Origin: Adiantum capillus-veneris
Lineage: Eukaryota > Streptophyta > Polypodiopsida > Polypodiales > Pteridaceae
DNA: 64,000 nucleotides
Direction: 5' to 3'
Assembly: GCA_014529385.2 (NCBI GenBank)
Contig: CM043950.1
Location: forward strand, 66,048,935-66,112,934
A program made the translations under genes and the position numbers. Shown here piece after piece: positions 45,331-57,063 of this stretch. Every line of letters begins with the position of its first letter. Position 1 is the first letter of the stretch. The notes below the pieces were generated by a model. It was not told the origin of the DNA, searched no databases, and saw only the letters and a list, made by a program, of their open reading frames with translations.

Positions 45331-45490
45331 TGTATTAATGTAAAAGCTTGTAACTGAAGCGATTTTGCTCCCTTTAATACATATGGCGTTTTGAATCTCT
45401 TTTTCATTTTTAATTTGTTCAAGATTTCGTTTAAAATATGCAAGTTTTTTAGTTTGGAGCATGAATACTTTCAATGCTGGTGTCTTTCAA

Positions 45491-46106
45491 TGCTTATCCC
45501 GTGATTTTGTTTATAATTATAGTTTTACGTTAATTTTGAGTGCTTTTAAAAAGTGACATTGAGTATAAAAGTGACTTTGTAGGTTTTAAACTTCATTTCT
45601 CACATTCACAAAACACAAGCTTTTAGCTCTCTTCCCATCTTCTTTGCGAACAGACCCATGGCAACATCTTCTAATGCACTTCTCACACAATAAAAGAAGA
45701 TAGGACTTGCAGATCGTGCACACATGAACTAGTCAGTGTGTTTGAGGGGATGATCGACATGCATACCACTGCTAACCTTCATGTAGAGGGATTGCTTGTC
45801 CCGTGATTTTGTTTATAATTATAGTTTTAAGTTAATTTGACGTTAATTTTGAGTGCTTTTAAAAAGTGACATTGAGTATAAAAGTGGCTTTGTAGGTTTT
45901 AAACTTCATTTCTCACATTCACAAAACACAAGCTTTTAGCTCTCTTCCCATCTTCTTCGCGAACAGACCCATGGCAACATCTTCTAATGCACTTCTCACA
46001 CAATTAAAGAAGATAGGACTTGTAGATCGTGCACACATGAACTAGTCAGTGTGTTTGAGGGGATGATCGACATGCATACCATTGCTAACCTTCATGTAGA
46101 GGGATT
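45491..46106 (+). repeat. Tandem duplication of about 302-314 bp
   Basis: Copy 1 is 45491-45792 and copy 2 is 45793-46106 (12 bases longer, an extra GTTAATTTGAC word). Each contains CCCATGGCAACATCTTC, the apparent start of the coding remnant that follows, so the promoter and start region were duplicated. Confidence 0.92.
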
Positions 46107-47481
46107 CCAAAGATTTCTTGACTACATAATGGAGCACATGGAAGAATATGCAATAGTCTTCGAGGGATCCAACATGGTGTGGTTGCCAGTGGATTTTCTC
46201 AAACACCTCTATGTAGTAAAAAAAACTTTCGTTATCGCTTGTTGAGGTTTATAAAAGGGCTTACTGAGCGGGACTACAGGACAGAGGATGAGGATGACCT
46301 CATATACTTGGGCATGGGGTGCATAGGCACCCACTTCATCTCTTGGGACATGGTTTTGGTATTGCTTGTGCTTGAGGACATGGAGAAGGGAAAATCAAAG
46401 GAAAAGGCCGACCAGAAACATCCTGTAACCATTGTGGAGGAATCAAATGAATTTATTAAAGAGGTTGATGAGCAGGCTGAAGCATCTATGGCACTCGTCC
46501 TCCTGCAAGATCCAAGCTCCACTAGGGAGGAAGATGGGATGATAGAGGGAGAGACGAGTTGCTGGAGGAAGTTCCTGACCTCCAAATTCTCACTTTGCAT
46601 GCAGTGGTGGTGGATGGTCGTCACTTCTTGTTCCTTGATGACATTGCAAAGACACTATGACTCAAAGAAGATGAGTCGCTCTCAGTGCTTGCTATCTATG
46701 CGGGCATGAAAAATCCCAGTGAAAAGCAAGAGAAGGTCAACTTTCAAATTGACTTTGAAGACCAAGGTCTCCCACAAAGCCTCTCATTCCTCCCTAGTGA
46801 AAAGAACATAATTTGGTACAAACCGTGGCAAATACACTTATATTAATCAAATCATGTGCCTCATTCTATTAAAGCATCCTAGAAAGCGCTTTTCTTCCAC
46901 ACAAACCGCTGATCATTATGGGTGGAAAAGATCACTTTAGCATCGACCTTACAAGGAAAACTCTTGAAGATATGGATGACAAAACTGAGGTAACCACTTT
47001 TTAACATTATCAATAGTAAATTGTATCCTATAGCAAGTGTTGAAGTTGTTTAAAATGTTTTTCAGGCTGCATACCATGTTGATAAGTTTGCAATGCGTAC
47101 CAGAGGTTTGTGCAACAATCCTATGGGTATAGATGGCTCCGTGTGGCACTACCTTGACCATCTGGGGCCATCCGTTCTTTGAGTTGCACACACAGAGTTC
47201 TCCAAGCATGGTTCTGCGGAGCTGCTCAAGTGCAAGACATTAAGTTCCATCTTTGCTGAAGATTCCCTTACCCTTAGCGCTCACAAGTATATCTTGGTGG
47301 ACCGAGAGGCGGCATTGTATGTCTTTACAGGAAAGCACCCTGGGTTAGTCCTCTCCCATTGTGCTTTAAGCCTAGGTCAAGGGGTGACAAACCCAGAGGA
47401 TATTGTCAAAACCTTTGGTGTCAAGTTGGCCATTCACCCTATACCAAAAGATGTAATTTACAAGAAAACCAACCAGCCATG
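45970..47481 (+). pseudogene. Unknown decayed gene
   Basis: From ATG 45970: MATSSNALLTQLKKIGLVDR, then in shifted frames VSVFEGMIDMHTIANLHVEG, FQRFLDYIMEHMEEYAIVFE, FIKGLTERDYRTEDEDDLIY, an acidic stretch, ILTLHAVVVDGRHFLFLDDI and FQIDFEDQGLPQSLSFLPSE. Further on are YHVDKFAMRTRGLCNNPMGI and YILVDREAALYVFTGKHPGL. At least five frame changes or stops. I recognise no domain. Confidence 0.5.
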
Positions 47482-47599
47482 ATGTAATATCTAGAGCAAT
47501 ATACAATAATTTTGTCTTTTGTATTTTGTTTGTCACTTCATGTACTTTTTTTTCTATTACACATATTGGCCAATAAATATTTTTCTTCAACAAGTTCAC

Positions 47600-48096
47600 A
47601 CCTCCTCAACTATCCAAGCACCCATCTGACGTGGGACGCCTACCGATGAATATTCTACAAAATGGAGCCGTTTTAGGTGCGTACGGAGGCCGTGGGACGA
47701 CCAAAAGCCACGCCAATGACCAGCAACGTGAAACGGGCCAAAACAATGCCCTGTGAACCACGACGCACATGGGGAAGTTTTGACTAGGATGACCAGGGAC
47801 ACGGAACGGGCCAAAAAAATGCCTTGAGCGCTACGGCACGCATGGTGCAGTTTTGACTAGGACGGGCCAAAACTGCCCCATGCGCACCATGGCGCATAGG
47901 GCATTTTTTTGGCCCGTCTTGCCCCACCACGTCATGGCACACAGGGAATTTTTGACTTGTTTCGCGTCGACGCTGGTCATTGGTGTGGCTTTTGGTCGTT
48001 CCACGGCCTCCGTACACACCCAAAACGGCTCCGTTTTGCAGAATATTCACCGGTAGGCGTCCCACATCAGACGGGTGCTTGGATGGTCGAGGAGGT
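47600..48096. mobile_element. Foldback (long inverted-repeat) element, about 0.5 kb
   Basis: The left arm starts ACCTCCTCAACTATCCAAGC and the right arm ends with the near-complement GCTTGGATGGTCGAGGAGGT. The arms remain complementary inward through GTGGGACGCCTACCGATGAA and GACCAAAAGCCACGCCAATG, so nearly the whole element folds back. Internal words GGGCCAAAA(A)nTGCC are repeated. ORFs inside are artefacts. No clear target duplication. Confidence 0.85.
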
Positions 48097-48240
48097 CAAA
48101 TCTAACTAGTTTAATTCAAATACTTCAACAATAGAAAGTACACAATTAACTATTAGAGTTACACCGAATGGTAGAAAATCGAATCGCTGATATCATATCA
48201 AAAGATTACAAATCTCATAAAGAGAAGTTACATGGGGAAA

Positions 48241-49463
48241 CTAATTCTTATGGAGGCACCCTTCATTCCTTAGATTGAGCACTAGAGCTAGATCTGTATT
48301 TTTTAGAGTGACTCACTTTGCATGCACCATACAAGATACGCTATCTTGGAACAATTGCACCAAAATGTCCTCAGCGGCATTCTGTAAAGCCAAAAGAGCT
48401 GCATGCTGGATACGTGTTACAAAGTCTGAATACTTGTCCATAATTTCTCTTACCACCCGAGAGAAAGCTGCCTTTGGTATTATTGGCTCCAAGCTCTTTT
48501 GATATTTTCGGATCTCACGTAGAGTGACTGTGCCAGGCTTTCATCGTCGTTTCTTTTGCGTTGTTGGCGGTGGTGGAGGAGCCACTTGTCTAGCCCATTG
48601 AGGAGGGTCATTTTTGTATGTTTTCCTCCTCTCTTCTTGGGCTTGTTGCTCTTCAGGTGTGCGCTTGTCCTTTTTCTTTTTCGCACATTGTTTTGCTCTC
48701 TGAGGAATTTTTGAAGGTCTGAAACTCCCAGCCTTGGCTTGTTGGGCGGCCTGAGCTCTATCCTCTTCCGCTCTCCTCTCGGCCTCTGCTTGTGCTTGTA
48801 AATTAGCCAAGTGGGCTCTCTCAGCCTTTGATCTCTTCCATTCTTCCTGCTCTCTCTGCCTTCTTTATTCTTCATGCAATTTATGTGCTTTTCTATCTGT
48901 TGCCTCTTTCTTTTCTAACTCTCTCATTCTCTTCCTCCTCTTGGCATCTCGTACTATTGAAACAGGATCACCGGGTATTATTTGATCACCCTTTGTTTGA
49001 CTCGCGGGGGGAATTTTCATGGCGTAGTTGCGGTTGCTTGAGCTTCAGGTGCAGCCGTTGCTACAACTTCAGGTGTTTCCATTGCTTGATCTCCAGTTGC
49101 TGCCATTGCTTGAGCTCTAGGTCCCGTTTCTTGTGTTGGTGTGTTAAGAGCTGCAAATGGTCCGAGCTCTGATAGAGGTGTGCGATTCGCATGTTGTAGT
49201 GGTTGGAGATCACCAAAAACATGCCGCATGGTGTTTTGATTTTCTGTAGTCAAAGGTTGGGTGTTTAGAGCTGGTTCTTGTGGATGAGGCTGTGGATTTG
49301 AAGCGGTGGATTCTGTATGAGGCATTGGTTGTGGATTTTCAATGTTGTCAGTGGCAATGGTGTCATCGTTGTGTGTGGTGGTGTGCTCTTGTGTATCGTC
49401 CATGTTGTGCAAGATATGAGTGCGTGTACATTTGGGGTTTATAGGATCTTCTAAAATGTGCAA
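48241..49463 (-). pseudogene. Fusion-type protein with C-terminal histone H3 (CENH3-like) fold, decayed
   Basis: From ATG 49463 the frame encodes a Thr/Pro/Gln-rich N-terminus (MHILEDPINPKCTRTH; NTQPLTTENQNTMRHVF). It stops at 49017, and the protein-like sequence continues in a shifted frame: AKRRKRMRELEKKEATDRKA, a charged coiled coil (QAQAEAERRAEEDRAQAAQQ), a basic stretch, RQVAPPPPPTTQKKRR, then the H3 fold. That fold reads [60 protein letters not shown] and VSCMVHAK(stop)VTLKNTDLAL. These align with alphaN, alpha1, alpha2 and alpha3 of H3. The IP-x-A-x-F-x-R-x-V-R segment and LQNAAED resemble CENH3 more than canonical H3. In-frame stops: TAA 48865-48867, TGA 48541-48543, TGA 48313-48315; both TGAs sit where Arg is expected. 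Confidence 0.82.
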
Positions 49464-49839
49464 ACAAGAAATGAACTTTAAGTTGTGAGTTTTGACTTAT
49501 ATAGTACTTAAACTTAAAAAAAAAAATTAAAAACCCAATAAAATCACTCAAAATTAAAAAAGACTCCAAAATAGACGAAACTTGAGCCATGGGACTAATA
49601 ATTGTCACCTTTACAAATCACTTTGCATGACAATGCATGTTTACAATAGAAATGGTTAGTGTAAAAAAGAAGTTAAATTTTCACCCAACGCCTGCCATCA
49701 CGCCGTCTTGTCTCCAACCAGCATCGGAATCGATCATGTTATGATTATGATCCCCTCACTCTATTCTATATCTTAAACTTCTTTGTTCTCTTGTCTTCTT
49801 TCTCTCTCTCTCCCTGCTAAAACTCTATAGAACCAATTG
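49464..49839. other. Spacer between the H3-like pseudogene and family U copy 2
   Basis: AT-rich, including an A-run near 49510. No ORF. Both neighbours are on the minus strand, so this would be upstream of the H3-like frame. Confidence 0.4.
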
Positions 49840-52453
49840 AACATCTTGTGAAGGGCATTGCTATTTTTCTTCCACCTCCATGTAGTGTACTTTTAAAATA
49901 GGCTGCTTTTGCTTGATAATGTGAGCGCTCCATTCCTTGGCTGCTCCAAATGCCTAATGAACCATAAGTGTCAAGAAAAAATGCACTATGTGCAAGAAGA
50001 GTGTGCTTGAAAAAAAAACTTTAGTTTCACATACAGATCTATTTCGATTGAAAATGTCAAATGTTCAACACTCCATATAATGTGTTACGTGTGTCTCCCC
50101 TCAAGCATCCAATATTTTTGTTGTAAAACTATTGATTATAAACTTTAGGGTGGATATCTCATCATCGGTTAGCTTTGCGTTTTCGAGAAGACGAAAAATA
50201 TCATCAGTAGACTACCGCACACGAGCACACTTAATTCCTAGGGTTGCTTCATTACCTTTGTAGGTGGTAATGTCACACATCTTTTTCCACAACTGAAACT
50301 CATTGGGACTTTGGGAGTCTGAATAGTTTGAAAGCAAATGTCTAGCTTTACTACCACTCATACATACTTTATTAGGGCGATTCTGTGTACTTCCAGACGT
50401 CTTCTTGTCCTTCGATAGCTCAACTGCACCCCCATGTAGACCAACGCTCGATATAATAGATTCGAGTTCTCATATACACTCTTCTCTTCTTTTTGCAAGC
50501 TCCATATTCCAAGCGTAATTAATATGGATCATAAGAAACTTTCCAAGAATTTGTAGACGGGCATGAAGGGTGCACACATGCACATTTATCAACGGTATTA
50601 GAAGAATAGGATCCCAATTTGGATCATCCATGTTTCGATTAGGGGGTACTTGCTGGTCACAATTGAGGATACCTTGAGACCATTGTTGTAGTGGTTTACC
50701 CACTGCTAGTGTAGTGGGTACACCTGTTTGCAGAGTTGACTGTAACTTTGCCTCCCTTACCCTTACCACCTTTCGACTTGCTGGCCTTTGCACCCTTGCC
50801 ATCAGTTCCCATTAAGACTTTATTGTGGCAGCAATAAATGCATGGAAAAAGGGTCATTGCACCTTGCTTGCACCCTAACATACACTTGAGTGTTTTCAAG
50901 TCTCATGCCAAATGCCACTCAACTTGGAACGTTCCAAGACCTGAAACATGCAATCTTGTCCTTCTTGCTGTTGTCAAATGACATCAACGATTGCTGTGTG
51001 CTTGAAATACCATTTCATTGTCTCATGTGGGAGATAAAAAGCTGTCAGCCACCAAATATTTTTCTCTGACTGAACACCTAAACAAGTGTTTCCCTTCTCA
51101 TTGCCATTTAGCTCCACATCGACACCCACCAAGGCCCTGTTCATGAACGTAACACTTACCCTTTCGAGCCGTTGATCTTTAACAACCTGGCACTCATCAA
51201 GATTCATAATAATTATCACTTTCCCATCACACTCTTCTTGTGTCAACCCATAAAATCTTATCATTGACTCTTGGAGATTCAACAAGTCAGCATACACATT
51301 GTTGAGCTTGTTGTAACAGAAGAAATTGTTGTCTTCTTCTAATGGCATGTCATCCTCCACATACTGAAATCCGCCCAGCAAGCTTGCAACATCATTATTG
51401 GCACACTTTTTTACAAAACTGACACTGTAAGATGTTGGCAAAAACCGAAACAAACCTTTTGTCTGGTGACAAAGTGTGACACTTCTATACAAAGCTTCAT
51501 AGGCCTTAAAACTTATTCCTGTGCTGTCACACACCTCCATCATCTCTTGAGGCGACATAATGCTCTTAGCTCACTGAAATACTTCTGCCACAAAACATTA
51601 GCAATGCCAGCATTGGCTGGATCATCTAGTAGCTCAACCAACTCCTTTGGCTTGATGATATGCTGTAGCAGAGCACGTCCGGTTGTTTGAGCGTCAGGAT
51701 CAATTCCCATCATCATTCGAGCCAAGTTTCTGCATATTGCATTACTATTACACCAACCTGCAGAACATGTAGGAAATCAGAACCTTGCATCAGTCTTCTT
51801 ATCGAGTTTGATGGACACGTTTCTTTAGAGCTCCACCACTTGAGGATAGCAAGGACATCGCTTGTCTCTTGCGCTTACAAATGTAGTAGCCGAGGGGAAT
51901 GTGTGTGAGATGATCAAATTCGCCGATGCATATTTTGTGAAGTGTGTTATAGTTGAACATAATTGTCTAGTCGACGCTCCTGCTCTTTTTTTTTGTTACT
52001 GTAATTTTTCATTGAGATTTGCCATCTCATCGTTCAGCTGCTTCATCTCCTTGTTGGCTTCCTCTCTAACTTGTTGTAGAACTTTCGCAGACTTCTCTTA
52101 CAGTGATGAATAGGAAGCCAAGAGATGTTTACTTGCTTCCCTTTCATTGACAAAAGCTGAATACAATCTCCAGTAGTAGCCAAACAGTCCATTTGTTCCA
52201 TCTCCAATAAAACGCAAAAGCTTAGTGAAATTACGAAAGGGTAGTGGTGCATTATCGTTGGATCACCTGGGTAAATGTGGCCATCAATGCATAAGTTGAC
52301 TGCCTTGCACCCAATGCTTCATAGCTGATCTGCAGCATTGGGATTCCATGTGCCAAGTCGCACACTAGCGTACTCCTGCTCCAAATCAACGTTTAATCGA
52401 TATCGTTTTGTCCTTTTAGTGATGTCTTGCAGTGGAGGGCGATTGAATGACAT
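49840..52453 (-). pseudogene. Family U copy 2 (unknown transposon-like protein)
   Basis: ATG at 52453: MSFNRPPLQDITKRTKRYRL, NVDLEQEYASVRLGTWNPNA, then CIDGHIYPGDPTIMHHYPFV, a coiled coil, LLQHIIKPKELVELLDDPAN and a 194-codon open frame (51558-50974). That frame contains TGISFKAYEALYRSVTLC, YGLTQEECDGKVIIIMNLDE and CQVVKDQRLERVSVTFMNRA, then QSEKNIWWLTAFYLPHETMK. It ends with LKTLKCMLGCKQGAMTLFPC-IYCC, VCTLHARLQILGKFLMIHIN and, near 49900, KMFNWFY. Several stops. The acidic NLDECQ block and C-P-x-Y-C motif are the best landmarks. Family not identified. Confidence 0.65.
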
Positions 52454-52669
52454 GTTTGTTAGCTAATCAAGAAAAATAGTGAGAGAATGTGTAATGGTGA
52501 CTGTTGCAAGCAGGGAAAGCTGACTATGGAGGGAAAAAGTGGAAGGTAGTCAGAGCTAGTAGAAAAGGATTATGTTGTGGAGGGAAGAAAGAGAGGGAGT
52601 GTAGCTCAATCTCCTTTCAATTCAAAATACAGAGGTAATGGAGTTCTCCATTGCTCTCACCTAAAGCTG

Positions 52670-52670
<1 letters not shown>

Positions 52671-52707
<37 letters not shown>

Positions 52708-52735
52708 GAGAGAAATAGAAAGGAAGAGAGTGGAA
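52671..52735. repeat. (GA)n microsatellite
   Basis: AG units with GGGAG and AAATAG interruptions. A short G-run lies at 52846-52858. Confidence 0.93.
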
Positions 52736-52869
52736 GAGAGAGTAGATCTGCAGCCTTAGAGGATCTTCACTTTCTGTCAGATGTAGGCAGCATAGAATGT
52801 CCTCTTGATGATTGGGAGGTGAAAGTGACAAGAGAGAAAAGGAGGGGGGGGGGGGGGGAAAGAGAAAGA

Positions 52870-53448
52870 GTTGGGTCACATTTTAAAGAGAGAATGCAGT
52901 GAGAGAATATGAAAAATCTGCTTTTTTGGCAAGGGGGGGCTAAAAAGTGCTTCTTTTAATGAGAACTAAGTGAGAGAGAGTGTTTTATATGTTAGAGAGA
53001 GAGAAGAGACATGGGGATAAGACATTTAAAAATTCAGTTATCCACCTCTCTTTTGTCTTAAAATAGCCTATTTTCAAATACAAAATATACAAATGGTATT
53101 TTTAAAAATCTAAGCATAGGCCTTTTTGCCCTCTCTTTTGGGTTTGGTCAAACTTGGCTTAAGCTTTAAGCATTTCCTTAAACTGCCAAAAAAGAGGCCC
53201 TCCTATACCCCATTCCCTTCCTAATGATGGCCTTGGGATCTAGGTACAGTTTAAAGATTACTATACATGGTTGGAAGTGGTGTCATGCATTGTTTTGGGC
53301 CGGGCATTTCCAAAGGAAAGGAGAGAGGCCATTTTGAGGGGTAGACTATGCACGACTATCTTAGGCTTGGAGAGATTTTTGGTATGTTATGTTCATTATT
53401 CTCTCTCTTTACCATTTGAAGTTTGAAGCGTTTCTCTAATGATATGAT
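52870..53448. other. No gene recognised
   Basis: Low-complexity GA-rich start, then unremarkable sequence leading to the CACTA relic. Confidence 0.35.
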
Positions 53449-54720
53449 ATGAGTGCAGGGTTGTCCTATTTGTGGGCTATTATTGGTGACAACAAGGTAA
53501 TCTATCCAAACAACCATCATTTCCTACCCCAAAGTCACAACAAATACAAGGCTCCAACAAATTGGAAGACACCTCTAAAGCTTACAATGGCAGATTGGAC
53601 AACCATTTGGGAAGAACACTACAATAGTGATCCAACCCTAATAACTCCACCAAAAGGTATGTCAAGGTACTCCATATTTTTAAGGCTTCCATATTGGAAG
53701 GACTTAAAAAATTCAACATCTCTTGGATCCCATGCACATATATTCAAGAATATTTCTCACACCCTATGGGACCACATTGAAGGGAAAAGGGACTCTTTTG
53801 GGGCTAGGGAGGGTTTGAGGGTCTTGAAACATCTCCTTGCCTCCACCACTACATGACGAGCCCCAAATGTGAAGATTGTGATTCCTAAAGCTCCGTGGAT
53901 TCTAAATAAAGATGAGCTAGATCGAGTGAAGTGTTCCATTGCATCTATTCACACACCTACATGGTACATGAGGTCTCTAAAGGGAACTTTCACAAAGGCA
54001 AAGAAAGGTGGAAGCATTCAATTGTATGGGTTGAAGTCCCATGATTGACACCATATGTTACGTGTAATTCTTTCTTTCCTCTCTATCCTCTCTCACGTTT
54101 TGCTTAGATATTGAATTTTGTGCAAGACTAAAATCGTATGGTATTTTAATCTTTTGACATTGTAGTCCATTTTTTCAATGAGTATGTGCATATCCCGGGA
54201 CAAGAAAGTGAGGGGAGCTATTTTCAAACTCGGGGAGTTAGTAAGATTCCTCATTCCTCTATTCATCTAAACTTTTTTATATACATTAAATCTTGTCTTG
54301 TGTTATCTTAGTGTACTTTTATGTGTTATCTTGTAGGTTTGTGAGCTTTAAAGAAATTAAAATAGATGTCATCTTTAAGTCGCTTGGCGTGGAAACCATG
54401 GGTGCCATTGAGGATGCATTTCTTCAATCCGTTCTTCTTAGTCGAGTCCACCACTTGGTTCATCTGGTTCAGGAGATCGCTACATGTGGAATAGTGCATG
54501 AATGATGCATAGAGATATTTTTAAAGACTTTCAAAGAATTTGTGCAACTACGGGCCCAACCAGAGGCATGCATAACCAAAGGATGGATCATGCAAGAGCC
54601 ATTTGTTTACATTTCAGAGTATGGTGGATGCAATGTCAAAGACAATGTCTTAGGTGCAAAAGCAATGCTAGCATGGTGGCATTTCCCATTTTAAGCATAT
54701 AAATGATGCCACAAAATGAC
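53449..54720 (+). pseudogene. CACTA (En/Spm) TNP2-like transposase relic
   Basis: Reads FLRLPYWKDLKNSTSLGSHA, HIFKNISHTLWDHIEGKRDS, APWILNKDELDRVKCSIASI and GGSIQLYGLKSHD. This parallels the TNP2 region (PYWKDL...H..DVMH..KN.......L....GK; PPAPW.L...E......; L.GLKSHDCH) through the point where DUF4218 begins. After an interval, 54400-54640 reads HHLVHLVQEIATCGIVHE, a stop, then MHRDIFKDFQRICATTGPTR, matching the DUF4218 VHLV.E....GPV..R.MYPFER....K..V.....PE pattern. Multiple stops; no TIRs located. Confidence 0.75.
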
Positions 54721-56390
54721 AAAGAGCATACGAAAACATGTTCTTCACGATGAAAATACTGATCGTCTCATCAAACTCTCCGGATGAACCAAAGTTTCAT
54801 ATGAACTCCCAAAAACTCCATGTATCTCAACTCCCCTATTGTTCCATGGGGCATTTCTACACTCAAGACACAGTGACACTATGCACCAATCAACTCCCAA
54901 GTCTAGTAGATCAACGGGCAACTAGCCATTGCAACATAGTGACTCTCCTTGGCTATTTCTTGTCCCAAAGGAATGCCCAAAAATCTGCCAAGGACATAGT
55001 TATGAGACCTCCTCCTGCCAATGGTCTGTTGGATCAGGACGAGCACCGTCTCTCCACATATATGTGACATCCCAACTGTGTTGTGTACTAAAGAAAGAAA
55101 AGCACTTTAAGTGATTGGCTCAATTAAAAGGATCTCACTAAAACCACTTCCCTGGGTCCCACTACACTCTCACCAAGGGAGGGCTCTCTCAAGCCCATAA
55201 ACATCAATGTCTTGACTCAAGATCTATCAACTCTAGGTCTATCACATAAGTCTTCCCATTGATTCCCACAACTGGGATCTGCTAAAGCAACACTAGGCCA
55301 CCTTTGGTGCCTTAATAGTGTCTCTATGGAGGCTGCCCTTTCTATGAACCTCAAAGAACATGCAAAACCTGTATCTTAGCAAGCCCTAATTGCAATGAGT
55401 ACCTCCAAGTGAGTGAAAAACCCCATCCAACAGGGAGCCTGATTGACTCAAGAGGGGTGTGCCACTCTACCGCTATAACCTCTACAATATCCAAACACAT
55501 GCTCTGCACCCCCCTCATGTCACGTAGCTGAAGGCTTCAGACCTCCTTAGGAAGTTCTGTAAACTGTAGCCAATTTCCAAAAGTGCTGGTTGGGCCCTCT
55601 ACCATGGGACCCCAAGAGACATGAGGTCAAAAACCAAAGGGCTCCATGTAAGTGTTCGTCTCAAGCTCTCCTCAATGCATGTGGGATGATTCTGCTCAAG
55701 GCCACTCCACAGTTACTCCCAATACCAAAGCAAGCTCAAAGCAAAATGGTCCTCCCATCTATCATTGAGGTTCACTTTGTGCATCTTTGTGAAAATCCAA
55801 CAAGTGGAAGGGCTCTAATATGGGCGGACACGGGCACGAATCTGGTGAAGCAACAACTCCTTCCCTAGAATGAAGCCTTTGGCAATGATCTTCCCAAGAA
55901 GATCTCTACTCTACCATATAACTGGTTTGATGATTCCCAACTCTCTCTTAGAGCAAGGTAAGTAATGACTTTTGGGGAAACTTTGGCCCGCCAAGTGGGC
56001 TGTGTGTCCCACCTTGACCACAAAAAGTTCATGATGAACCTCCCCAACAACTAGCTGATGTAAGATCTTGAGAAAATCTACCAAGATGTGATGTACCACA
56101 TAGTAGCCAAAAGCATCCGATTGGCCACTACTGCCCTATCGACAAGTGAAAGACGTGTTGAACTTCAATGGATTGTCACATACGTTATTGCTACACTATA
56201 AATGTGTTCTTCCCCCTTATTTACCATTCGTAACAATAGTCTTCTCTCATCTACCTTCCATACAAAATGATGCCACGAGCTGACAATGAACACATATTTC
56301 TACGTGTCCATTTTGGATGGCTAGTTTTTACCATCATATTGGCATGATCAAGAAAGTGATCCTCTTTGGTTGTACACCCTTGGCACTAAG
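54721..56390 (+). other. Possible further transposon coding remnants
   Basis: Short plus-strand frames (PYCSMGHFYTQDTVTLCTNQ near 54850; FVHLCENPTSGRALIWADTG near 55800; NWFDDSQLSLRA near 55930) look protein-derived but match nothing I recognise. Confidence 0.3.
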
Positions 56391-56399
56391 TAACACCTA

Positions 56400-56640
56400 T
56401 ATTTAATGCGGGGGAGAGTAATGGGATCGACGGTCGGGGTTGGGGGCGGGATCTCGAGGCACACTAAACCTGGCCAGCGGGAAAAATGAGGCGTGGAGTC
56501 CAAAAAATGAGGGACATTAAACCTGGTCAACGAAAAAAACAAGGCGCACGGTCGCGATTTGAACCCGTGACCTCAGGGTCCACGTTTAGGGTCACATGGA
56601 CTAACCACCTCCCCTGTGCGCACATAGTGTATCCCAAACC
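56400..56640 (-). mobile_element. tRNA-derived SINE-like sequence
   Basis: On the minus strand a box-A-like GTGGTTAGTCC (56598-56608) is followed about 33 bases later by a box-B match GGTTCAAATCG (56555-56565), the spacing of a tRNA promoter. A tRNA-unrelated body then ends in GATCCCATTAC. A diverged relative on the same strand lies at 58130-58260 (GGATTCAAATC and a matching GATCCCAC end). Confidence 0.55.
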
Positions 56641-57014
56641 GTTTTTACGATGTAATATTGTGAGTTGATATGCATTGCCCATGTTGTCCAGGTTTAGTGC
56701 GTGTTCATGTTTAGTTTTTGAGCAAACATCTTATACGATTTCGATCTTTTTGATCTTTGTGCGTGAACTTTCCCGTCCTTGATCCCATTACCCCCTCCGC
56801 TCTTAAATATATGTTGAGGGTTGTACACCCGAGAGTCCGTCGACTATGATAAAGAAAGGCATTCCTCGGGCAGCAACCATTGTTTTTTGTTAGTTATTTA
56901 GACTAGCGAGGGTAAACTTTTAAACAGTTCTAGTAGCCGGCCTCCTCCATGCTTGTCTAGCCTATATCACCACCATCTTCGTCTTTAACGCACGTCGTCT
57001 GCAACATTCCGAAG

Positions 57015-57016
<2 letters not shown>

Positions 57017-57047
<31 letters not shown>
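57017..57047. repeat. (CT)n in the 5' leader of the L18a-like gene
   Basis: About 15 CT units immediately upstream of GTTTGGAGCGGCTGCCATG. CT tracts are common in plant 5' UTRs. Confidence 0.93.
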
Positions 57048-57051
<4 letters not shown>

Positions 57052-57063
57052 GGAGCGGCTGCC

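Noticed and set aside
47784-48109. ORFs of 60-93 codons on both strands
   Set aside because: They are mirror translations of the foldback element arms.
48241-48540. Functional canonical histone H3 gene
   Set aside because: Two in-frame TGA codons, a divergent alpha1-loop-alpha2 region and an atypical long N-terminus rule out an active canonical H3; introns do not explain the stops.
56521-56610. Functional tRNA gene
   Set aside because: Box A and box B words have tRNA spacing, but the acceptor and anticodon stems do not form; a SINE-like origin fits better.
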